A DNA stretch of 57,707 nt from CAZSNT01 sp964607765. GTDB lineage: Bacteria; Verrucomicrobiota; Lentisphaeria; Oligosphaerales; JABHEG01. The position numbers and the translations under genes were made by a program. Where the stretch lies: NCBI GenBank assembly GCA_964607765.1, contig CAZSNT010000047.1, positions 1 through 57,707 on the forward strand. Reading direction: 5' to 3'. Positions within the stretch are counted from its first letter, which is position 1. Each line of letters begins with the position of its first letter. The notes beneath the pieces were generated by a model. It was not told where the DNA came from and did no database searches. It saw only the letters and a program-made list of their open reading frames with translations. Shown in pieces: positions 50,497 to 57,707 of the stretch.

Positions 50497-51692
50497 TCAC
50501 TCTTGCGCGCTGGGCGCGGGCCCGGAGGGCGCCACAAAGTGGACCTCGGCCTGCACGCCGAGCCGGCTCACAAACGCGTACTGTATGTCTTTAGCCAGAT
50601 CGGTCAACATCCGCATCTGGTCCGCAAAAAACTGCTCCGACATCTCAATGGACACCGCGACCCGATGCTCCGTGATCTCGAACGTGAAGGGCTGGCCGGC
50701 GGCACGCGTTTTCGCTAACACACCGGCGAACTGCGCCTCGTACACCGGCATCTCGTTCACGCGCAGCCTGCCGTCCAGGCGCTCACCGGGAGTGAGTACC
50801 GCGCCGGTGCGACCGCAATCGCACTTGCGCCGCTCCAACTCACAACTCCAGCCCGTGCGGTAACGCAGCAGCGGCATGGCCTCACGCGACAGAGCGGTCA
50901 CAATGAGCTCGCCCTCACACACTTCACACAAGAAGTGATCCTCGTTGACGTGCAGAAAACTCTCCCGACACTCGACACAGAACCCGGGGTCCAGCAGTTC
51001 AGGGATGCCGAAGCTGCAACTGACCGGCGCAAACAACCCGTTCTGAAGCTCCTCACGCTCCGCGCTGGGGACGGGCCGATTCAGAATGACGCGGCGTAAG
51101 TGAAGCGACTGCGGATCGACACGCTCGGAGCGCAGAAGCTGCACCAGGTCGCGGGCATTCGTCGGAGTCGTTATCAACACGGTCGTACGGCAGCTGCGCA
51201 TCACCTCGAGTTGGTAGTCGGTGTGTACCGTGTCCTCCGGGATGACGGAGGCCTCGATGTGCTCCGCCCCGAGCATGTACCCCAGGGACTGGCCCAAAAG
51301 TGAGTTCACAAAACAAATCTGAATCACATCGTTGGATGTGACGCCGCAAGCCACCAACTGCCGGGCGGCAAGACGCGCCCAGTGAATCAGGTCATTACTC
51401 GTGTAGCCCAGCAACAGTTGCTTGCCGTCGGGCCCGACCGTGGAATGCAGTCTGATCACCTCCCGCAGCGGCAACGCGAACATGCCGTAAGGGAACGCAT
51501 CCGCCAGATCGGTCGCCAAGGTCACCGGGAGACGATCCAGTTGCGCAAGCGATTCGACTCGCACATCGCCAATGAGCTCGGCATAACGGCGGACTTTGCG
51601 TTTCAGACGTGCAAGCAACGCCTGAAGCCGCTCGAGCTGAACCTGCTCGCGCAGGTCCGGCCGCATCGCCTCATTGCCGCGGTCGAACATGC

Positions 51693-51696
<4 letters not shown>
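50497..51696 (-). CDS. PaaK-like (phenylacetate-CoA ligase family) adenylate-forming protein
   Basis: 399 residues. It has the PaaK layout: STVGPDGKQLLLGYTSNDL (a changed AMP-binding P-loop, normally SGTTG), YRTGWSCELE and CDCGRTG with the C-terminal beta segment. The usual SSGTTGxP is replaced, so catalysis may be lost or altered. A Cys-rich segment (CVECRESFLHVN, CEVCEGELIV) suggests metal binding. It starts on the livF stop (ATGA). Such genes are known to neighbour liv transporters; the acid activated here is unknown, perhaps an aromatic or branched-chain acid. Confidence 0.85.
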
Positions 51697-52404
<708 letters not shown>

Positions 52405-52412
<8 letters not shown>

Positions 52413-53175
52413 GGTCAAAGTCCCCGCCCAAATACACGGAAACGACCTCCGCGTTGCCCCGGATCGCAGCCGGATCCCCGTCCGCGATAGGCTTCCCGAA
52501 GTTGAGCACAAAAATGCTGTCCGAGATGTCCATGACCAGCGACATATCGTGCTCAACCAGCAGAATCGTGATCCCCGTGTCACGGATCTTACAGATCATC
52601 TCGCCCAGGTCGTCCGTCTCCTTCGTGTTGAGCCCACTCGCCGGCTCGTCCAGAAGCAACAGGCGCGGCTCGGTGGCCAGCGCGCGGGCCAGCTCCACGG
52701 AACGACGTTGACCGAATGACAGCTCGGACACCGGAATATCCAGCCGGTCGACAAGCCCGACCGTGGCCAAATGCTCAGTGGCCCGCTCGCGGATGGTCGC
52801 CTCTTCACGACGCTGACGCGGCAGGCGCAACGCAGAGGAGACGATGCCGCACCGGAACCGGCAGTGACACCCCACCATCACGTTCTCCAACACGGTCATC
52901 TCTTCGAACAGACTCAGGTTCTGGAACGTCCGTGAGATACCGCGGCGCCCGATTTGGTACGGGCGCCGGCCGGTCACCGGTACACCGTCGTACACGATGC
53001 TGCCGGAATCCGGGTCCAGTGCACCCGCGATGATGTTGAACAACGTCGTCTTGCCGGCGCCATTCGGTCCGATCACGGCCTTGATCTGGCCGTCATGGAC
53101 TTCCACGCAGACGCCATCGAGGGCAATCAAGCCCCCAAACGTACGACGAACGTCCTTTATCTCGAGCAACGCCAT
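52405..53175 (-). CDS. livG: Branched-chain amino acid ABC transporter ATPase LivG
   Basis: 256 residues. Walker A GPNGAGKTTLFNIIAG, signature LSFGQRRSVELARALA, Walker B LLLLDEPASGLN, and ISRTFQNLSLFEEMTVLENVMV. It pairs with LivF on the membrane. It starts 30 bases after livM and overlaps livF. Confidence 0.96.
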
Positions 53176-53205
53176 CGGCTTCCTATTCCACCTGCCGGAC
53201 TCAGG

Positions 53206-54303
53206 TCAGCCCGCCGGAACAACGCGCCTGCGTCCCAAGGCAGCCCGCAACCTGCCGCCTGCACGACAGGCCAGCTCGCCTAACGGCTTGAGCGGGCCCC
53301 CCGGAGCCACAGACATGATCACTATCAAAATCACACCGAACACCGCGTGATCCATCGAACCGAAACAGCCACGCAGCGAGAGGAAAGTCAGCACGGAGCC
53401 AACAACCAGCGCCCCCCACACGCTCGCCATGCCGCCGGCAGCTACCAGCGCAACGTAACGTACGGACTTCATCACGCCGGCCTCTGACGGACCAATCCCG
53501 CCCGTGTAATGAGTCATCAGGCTGCCCGCTACGGCCGCCACGGCCGCGCTGAGAACAAACACCTTCAGCTTGTAACCCGCCGTGTTGATCCCCATGGCAT
53601 TCGCCGCTGCTTCGCCGCCGTGGATCGAGCGCAGGGCGCGGCCCGTACGCGAATCCACAACATTCAGAATGAACAGCAGCACCACACCGGTCAGCGCCCA
53701 CGCCGCGTAGTAGTTGCCCACACGCAGTGAACGCTGGCCGCAAATGGCCAGGCCGGGCAACACGGCGCACGGCGGAACCGAGGAGATGCCGTCCGCGCTG
53801 CCCGTGAACTCCGTCCCCAACACCAGCCGGTAGATGATCAGGCCGAACCCCAGTGTGCCCATGGCCAGGTAATGGCCCTTGAGCCGCAGCGTGGGGTAGC
53901 CGATCGCAGCCGCAACGCAGACGGTCAACAGGATCGCGGCCAGGAACGCCACCCACGGCGCAAAGCTGACGAACTCCTGCCCGTACAAATCCGTGCGCGG
54001 CAACAGCACACGCAGCCGGCCCAGCAGGCGCCCGGTCCCGGAATCGGCGAAAGCGCCGACGTCCCTCGTCGTCAATACCGCCGACGTGTAGCCGCCAAGC
54101 GCGAAAAAAGCGCCGTGCCCCAGCGAAATCTGGCCCGCGTACCCCATCACCAGACACAGCCCGAGCACAACGACCGTGTAGTAGGCCGTCATTATCAACT
54201 GCGTGAGGTAGTATTCACACTCGGCCATCGACGTGAACAGCTGTATGCCCACGACAGCCACGACAAAACAGATCATCCCGCGTGTGGTGGATCGCCGGCC
54301 CAT
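53206..54303 (-). CDS. livM: Branched-chain amino acid ABC transporter permease LivM
   Basis: 365 residues, about 9 membrane segments with the coupling motif region (GLCLVMGYAGQISLGHGAFFALGGYTSAVL), the LivM signature, and a long central loop (RDVGAF to DLYG). ATG 54303 overlaps the livH stop (TGATG). It forms the channel with LivH. Confidence 0.95.
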   Translation of the reverse strand: MGRRSTTRGMICFVVAVVGIQLFTSMAECEYYLTQLIMTAYYTVVVLGLCLVMGYAGQISLGHGAFFALGGYTSAVLTTRDVGAFADSGTGRLLGRLRVLLPRTDLYGQEFVSFAPWVAFLAAILLTVCVAAAIGYPTLRLKGHYLAMGTLGFGLIIYRLVLGTEFTGSADGISSVPPCAVLPGLAICGQRSLRVGNYYAAWALTGVVLLFILNVVDSRTGRALRSIHGGEAAANAMGINTAGYKLKVFVLSAAVAAVAGSLMTHYTGGIGPSEAGVMKSVRYVALVAAGGMASVWGALVVGSVLTFLSLRGCFGSMDHAVFGVILIVIMSVAPGGPLKPLGELACRAGGRLRAALGRRRVVPAG

Positions 54304-55184
54304 CAGAAATCCCTCAACGCTGCGCCGCGCGCACCGAACAGACCGTGCGGACGAATGAACAGCACCACGAGCAGAATGGCAAAGGCGGTGGCGTCCTTGT
54401 AGGCGGCCGGAAAGAGGCAGACGCTGAACGACTCTGCCACGCCAACGATCAATCCCGCAGCCAGCGCCGCAACATGGTTGCCGAGCCCGCCGAGAATGGC
54501 CGCTGCAAACCCCTTGATCGCCAGCGACGTGCCCATGTCATACTGCGTCATGCTGATCGGCGACACGACGCAACCGGCCAACGCGCCAATCCCCGCGCTC
54601 ACCATGAAGGTCAGCGTCCGCATGTTCGACACGTTGATCCCGGCCAGCAGCGACGCCTCACTGTTCGACGCGCAAGCGCGCATCGCGCGGCCGACGATCG
54701 TGTAACGCAAGTACAGATGCAGACACACAACGGTCAAAGCCACAGTCGCAAAAACCCACAACACCTGCGGAGACATGCTGGCGCCCAGGATCTTCATCGA
54801 CGAACACTCGTCACCCGTGAAATAGGGCAACGACCGCACCTTCTCATCCCAGATGTGCAGCGCGGCCTCGCGGATCGCGATGCTGAGCCCGACCGTGATG
54901 ATGATCATCTGCAGGATGCTCGGGTGCCGGAGACGCCGGAAGAACAGCACCTCCAGAGCCCCCCCACACAGCATCACAACCACGACCGCCGCAACAATCG
55001 CAACCGGCAGCGGGAAAAACTGCGACAGAGTGACCGCTGTCATCCCGCCAAGCATCACGAACTCGCCCTGGGCGAAGTTGATGACACCCGTCGTGCTGTA
55101 GATGATGTTGAAGCCAATGGCCACGATGGCGTAGATGCTGCCAACCGTGATCCCGGACAAGACGTATTGAAGTACTACAGACAA
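54303..55184 (-). CDS. livH: Branched-chain amino acid ABC transporter permease LivH
   Basis: 293 residues, about 8 membrane segments starting VLQYVLSGITVGSIYAIVAIGFNIIYSTTGVINFAQGEF, the LivH N-terminal pattern, and closing FIRPHGLFG. It lies 119 bases after livK, across a stable hairpin. It partners LivM. Confidence 0.96.
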   Translation of the reverse strand: MSVVLQYVLSGITVGSIYAIVAIGFNIIYSTTGVINFAQGEFVMLGGMTAVTLSQFFPLPVAIVAAVVVVMLCGGALEVLFFRRLRHPSILQMIIITVGLSIAIREAALHIWDEKVRSLPYFTGDECSSMKILGASMSPQVLWVFATVALTVVCLHLYLRYTIVGRAMRACASNSEASLLAGINVSNMRTLTFMVSAGIGALAGCVVSPISMTQYDMGTSLAIKGFAAAILGGLGNHVAALAAGLIVGVAESFSVCLFPAAYKDATAFAILLVVLFIRPHGLFGARGAALRDF

Positions 55185-55230
55185 AACTACTGCATTCCTT
55201 CAACGATACGGGGAAGGGCAGAACGAGCCC

Positions 55231-55266
55231 CCTGCAGCGACGTGTCAACACACGGCCGACTGCAGG
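55231..55266 (-). promoter_or_regulatory. Intercistronic hairpin between livK and livH
   Basis: CCTGCAG (55231-55237) pairs with CTGCAGG (55260-55266), and inside CGTGT (55241-55245) pairs with ACACG (55250-55254) around CAAC. This two-part stem lies in the livK-livH gap and has no T-run, so it resembles an mRNA processing or stabilising element that could set a high binding-protein to permease ratio. Confidence 0.45.
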
Positions 55267-55303
55267 AGGCCCGGAAAGACGGGCGAACCACCGCCCACGA
55301 ACG

Positions 55304-56473
55304 CTACTTCTTGTAGAGCGTGAACTTCATGTCCTTCACGGTCAGCATCTCGAACGAAGAGAGATCCAGACCGTTGTGGTCGTCAGCGCTGAAGTTGAAT
55401 GTGCCCGCAGTGCCGGCCACGCCCTTCAGATTCTCGATGGCGTCACGCACTTTGTCCCGGTCCGTTGTGCCGGCTTTCTTGATGGCAGCCACCAGGATGG
55501 TGACCGCGTCGTAGGCGTGCCCGCCGAAGGTGCTCACATCCTCGCCGTAGCGGCTCTCGTAGTCATTCTTGTACTTCAGAAGCAGAGCCTTCTGGGGATG
55601 GGCATCCGGCAGCTTGTCGGCCACCAGGAGACGGCCACAGGGGAAGATGATCCCATCGCCGGCCTTGCCCGCCTGCTGCGCGTACTTCACGTTGCCGAAA
55701 CCGTGGCTCTGGAACAGGGGCACGTCCAGACCAATCTGCTTCATGTTCTTCGCCACCAACGCCTGCGCCGGGACGATGGACCAGTTCACCACGGCCTGCG
55801 GTTTGGCAGCCGCGACCTTGGTCAGCACGTCCGTCAGATCCGTGGCCTTCTTGTCGTAGACTTCGTTGGCCACGATCTCAATGCCCACGCCGGGAGCGAG
55901 GGCTTCGAGCTGCTTCTTGCCGGCGCCGCCGAAGCCGGTGTTGCCGCTCAACACGGCAATCTTCGTGATCTTCATCTCTTTGCACGTGTTGAAAATCCAC
56001 GTGATCGCCTGGCTGTCCTTCTGCGGCGTCTTGAATACATACTTGGCGACCGGATTGACGATCACTTCGGCAGCGGCGCACGAGAGAAGGATCATCTCGT
56101 TCTGCTCGCACAGATCCTTGATCGTCATGGTCTCGCCACTGGTCGACGGACCGATGATGGCCAGGACGTTCTCCTCGTCTATGAGCTGCTTCGCGAACGA
56201 CACGGCCTTCTCGGAGTTGGCACTGCTGTCTTTCACCACGAGCTGGACTTTGCGCCCCAGCACGCCGCCTGCAGCATTGATCTGGTCGACCAGCATCTCA
56301 GTGGTCTTCTTCTCGGGAGCGCCAAGGAACGAAGCAGGACCGGTCACGGCGAAAATGGCCCCGACCTTGATAGGCTCGGTGCTCGTGGCCGCCTCCTTCT
56401 GCCACGGCCAACGCCAACCCGCGGTCACCATAACAACACACACACCCAACAGCACTGCTCGGAGTTGTTTCAT
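55304..56473 (-). CDS. livK: Branched-chain amino acid ABC transporter substrate-binding protein LivK
   Basis: 389 residues. A signal peptide (LRAVLLGVCVVMVTAGW) precedes a type I periplasmic binding protein (KVGAIFAVTGPASFLG, AIIGPSTSGETM, FGGHAYDAVTILVAAI). There is no lipobox cysteine at the mature start, so it may be free in the periplasm or held by an uncleaved anchor. ATG 56473 follows a GGAAGTAGGTG stretch. It is the first gene of the liv operon. Confidence 0.93.
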   Translation of the reverse strand: MKQLRAVLLGVCVVMVTAGWRWPWQKEAATSTEPIKVGAIFAVTGPASFLGAPEKKTTEMLVDQINAAGGVLGRKVQLVVKDSSANSEKAVSFAKQLIDEENVLAIIGPSTSGETMTIKDLCEQNEMILLSCAAAEVIVNPVAKYVFKTPQKDSQAITWIFNTCKEMKITKIAVLSGNTGFGGAGKKQLEALAPGVGIEIVANEVYDKKATDLTDVLTKVAAAKPQAVVNWSIVPAQALVAKNMKQIGLDVPLFQSHGFGNVKYAQQAGKAGDGIIFPCGRLLVADKLPDAHPQKALLLKYKNDYESRYGEDVSTFGGHAYDAVTILVAAIKKAGTTDRDKVRDAIENLKGVAGTAGTFNFSADDHNGLDLSSFEMLTVKDMKFTLYKK

Positions 56474-56567
56474 CACACCTACTTCCTTCCTCTGGACATC
56501 AACTTCCTGCCACCCTTCGATCACCTGCCGACACGGTCGCCGCCGTCGTCAGCCCGTCGAACTGCCT

Positions 56568-56595
56568 AGTTTAACCGAATCACAATGCGTTTCAA
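56568..56595 (-). promoter_or_regulatory. Candidate promoter of the liv operon
   Basis: Minus strand TTGAAA (56590-56595) and TAAACT (56568-56573), 16-base spacer, 94 bases before livK. It lies in the gap after the queD stop (56628). Confidence 0.5.
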
Positions 56596-56627
56596 GCAGG
56601 CGGGAAGACGTGGGACCGGGCAGCGCC

Positions 56628-56996
56628 CTACTCCCAATACGTGGCACCGGCGCCCGGGGTCTCGGAGACACGGACGCGGGCAACACGCAGGTCGGGGCGC
56701 GTGAACGCCGCGGCAAGCTGCCGGTAGATGTAACGCGCCACCACCTCGCAGGTAGGATTGAGCCCCTTGAACCCCGGCACGTCGTTCAAGTCCCGGTGAT
56801 CAAGCGTCTCCAGCACGGAACGTAGCGCGCTCTTCAGTTCGCGGAAGTCAACCGCCATGGAGAGATCGTTGAGCTCGGCGGTCTGCAAAAAGACGGTCAC
56901 GTGCCAATTGTGGCCGTGCCAGCGGGCGCAGTTGCCCGGGTAGTTCTCGAGGTGATGGGCGGCGGAGAAATGGGATTCTACGAAAAGCTCGAACAT
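56628..56996 (-). CDS. queD: 6-pyruvoyl/6-carboxy-tetrahydropterin synthase (QueD-like)
   Basis: 122 residues. Zinc histidines are in HFSAAHHLENY (His14 or 15) and the CARWHGHNW segment (His27, His29) with Cys23 as the catalytic nucleophile. This set fits QueD (queuosine synthesis) over eukaryotic PTPS, but the assignment between QueD and related PTPS enzymes is inferred. It is 86 bases downstream of rpmB on the same strand, behind a terminator. Confidence 0.88.
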   Translation of the reverse strand: MFELFVESHFSAAHHLENYPGNCARWHGHNWHVTVFLQTAELNDLSMAVDFRELKSALRSVLETLDHRDLNDVPGFKGLNPTCEVVARYIYRQLAAAFTRPDLRVARVRVSETPGAGATYWE

Positions 56997-57061
56997 ACGC
57001 TGCCGCCGCCCTGCTGCGGCCGCGGCCGCGACCCCAAACGCATGACCGCACCGCGGCGAGT

Positions 57062-57088
57062 AAAAAAGATGCCAAGCTCAGGCTAGGC
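57062..57088 (-). terminator. Candidate intrinsic terminator of rpmB
   Basis: On the minus strand a 7-bp stem with one mismatch (GCCTAGC, loop CTGA, GCTTGGC) overlaps the rpmB stop and is followed by CATCTTTTTTA. The stem is modest, so partial termination before queD is possible. Confidence 0.5.
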
Positions 57089-57310
57089 CTTCTCGATGCG
57101 CTCGTTGCGAATACAAGCCGTGCACACACGCATGTACTTCGCTCCGCCGTTCCGGCGCACGCGTACACGCTGCACATTGGGGCTGAACGTGCGTTTCACG
57201 TTCTTGACCACGTGCATGCCGATCCCGCCCTTCTTCTTGGCCAGACCACGCCGCGTGATCGATCCGCCCACGTGCTTCCTCTTGCCGCAAATCTCGCAAA
57301 CTTTGCTCAT
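57083..57310 (-). CDS. rpmB: 50S ribosomal protein L28
   Basis: 75 residues. It starts SKVCEICGKRKHVGG and has NVKRTFSPNVQRVRV and YMRVCTACIRN. Two cysteine pairs (Cys5/Cys8 and CTAC) show that it is the zinc-binding (C+) paralogue. GAGGT lies 8 bases before ATG 57310. It is alone or co-transcribed with queD. Confidence 0.97.
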   Translation of the reverse strand: MSKVCEICGKRKHVGGSITRRGLAKKKGGIGMHVVKNVKRTFSPNVQRVRVRRNGGAKYMRVCTACIRNERIEKA

Positions 57311-57411
57311 CGCTCGATAACCTCAAAGCAGAACCGGACCATTGCGCCGGGATGCAACGGGCGTCTATCGCCCAAACCTGCCGCGCTGCCCCGCGGAAAC
57401 CAAAGGCACAT

Positions 57412-57439
57412 ACTTTACTCGCACAACGGCAGATAACAA
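57412..57439 (-). promoter_or_regulatory. Candidate promoter of rpmB
   Basis: Minus strand TTGTTA (57434-57439) and TAAAGT (57412-57417), 16-base spacer, about 100 bases before rpmB. Confidence 0.42.
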
Positions 57440-57503
57440 GGCGCGCAGGCGGAGCCCCATCATGCGCGCCGTGCTGACAACGTCCCTCTGCCGGGCGCAG
57501 AAA

Positions 57504-57579
57504 TGGTGGGTTGGCGGGGACTCGAACCCCGGACCCACGGCTTAAAAGGCCGTTGCTCTACCGCCTGAGCTACCAACCC
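57504..57579 (-). tRNA. tRNA-Lys (anticodon TTT)
   Basis: A complete 76-base cloverleaf on the minus strand: acceptor GGGTTGG with CCAACCC, D arm AGCTCAGGCGGTAGAGC, anticodon stem ACGGC/GCCGT with loop CTTTTAA, T arm GGGGTTCGAGTCCCC, encoded CCA. Anticodon TTT reads AAA and AAG lysine codons. Confidence 0.96.
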
Positions 57580-57607
57580 GCACAAACTGCCGAATACAAA
57601 AGAATCA

Positions 57608-57635
57608 AATGTACCGCCCTGCGCTGCGAATTCAA
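57608..57635 (-). promoter_or_regulatory. Promoter of tRNA-Lys
   Basis: Minus strand TTGAAT (57630-57635) and TACATT (57608-57613) with a 16-base spacer; the -10 box ends 28 bases before the tRNA, the same arrangement as at tRNA-Met. Confidence 0.5.
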
Positions 57636-57660
57636 GAGGCCACACGGGTAAAGCGTAACC

Positions 57661-57678
57661 CCTCAGTTACGTGAGGCA
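57661..57678. repeat. Second copy of the 18-bp hairpin element
   Basis: Inverted exact copy of 19229-19246: CCTCA and TGAGG around GTTACG. Here only five pairs remain of the 11-bp stem seen at the first site, and it lies upstream of tRNA-Lys near the window end. Confidence 0.7.
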
Positions 57679-57707
57679 GATACAAGCTGTGCTTCCAACG
57701 CAGAGCT

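Noticed and set aside
57460..57645. Minus-strand 61-codon ORF with VAQAVEQRPFKPWVRGSSP
   Set aside because: This is translated tRNA-Lys sequence, a well-known false ORF.

Overview
The window is a chromosomal segment of a GC-rich, free-living-type bacterium. A V-type (A/V) ATPase operon in place of an F-type one, a UroD-like protein, a GH106-type glycosidase, an SGNH/CBM9-like protein, a PQQ-type propeller and short hairpin and heptamer repeats together suggest a PVC-group lineage (Kiritimatiellota, Lentisphaerota or relatives). That placement is inference from gene content, because no rRNA is present. Most genes lie in compact operons with overlapping stop/start codons, and several GTG starts are likely.

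Layout. 1-4400: a secreted beta-propeller protein, an AAA/DUF4143 ATPase, and relics of an AbiEi-like antitoxin and a phage GP88-like gene that abut tRNA-Met(CAT). This looks like a decayed island at a tRNA. A 340-bp array of 7/8-bp repeats follows. 4403-9705 (minus): yebC, nnr, exbB, exbD, a TonB-like protein, a zinc-ribbon membrane protein and rsmD, apparently one operon. 10069-19891 (plus): PTS EIIA, then V-ATPase subunits G-C-I-K-F-E-A-B-D, then UspA; a REP-like hairpin doublet lies before uspA. 20057-23818: divergent UroD-like and GH106 genes. 23896-25153: MntA/HepT toxin-antitoxin pair and a VOC protein. 25158-29569 (minus): membrane protein, holA, GAF protein, argH, trmL. 29663-36558: small TPR-like and secreted proteins, a lone response regulator, a receiver-Ser/Thr kinase fusion, a GT4 glycosyltransferase, a two-part membrane ORF interrupted by an in-frame TGA followed by a bSECIS-like hairpin, and an SGNH/CBM9 protein. 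37004-45768: GT39-like membrane protein, dinB, pdxS-pdxT, HAD phosphatase, anchored protein, purD, FHA protein. 45782-50470 (minus): giant tandem PpiC protein and rpe. 50497-56473 (minus): LivK-H-M-G-F branched-chain amino acid ABC transporter ending in a PaaK-like CoA ligase. 56628-57579 (minus): queD, rpmB, tRNA-Lys(TTT).

The strongest candidate for something new is the interrupted ORF at 34417-34752. The reading frame stays open and coding-like across the TGA, and a perfect 7-bp stem with a UGGCA loop sits 19 nt after it, so it may be an undescribed small membrane selenoprotein; a nonsense-mutated gene is the plain alternative. Also notable are the covarying hairpin doublet at 19171-19222, the V-ATPase operon bracketed by EIIA and UspA, the triplicated PpiC-type foldase, and the repeat array beside tRNA-Met.
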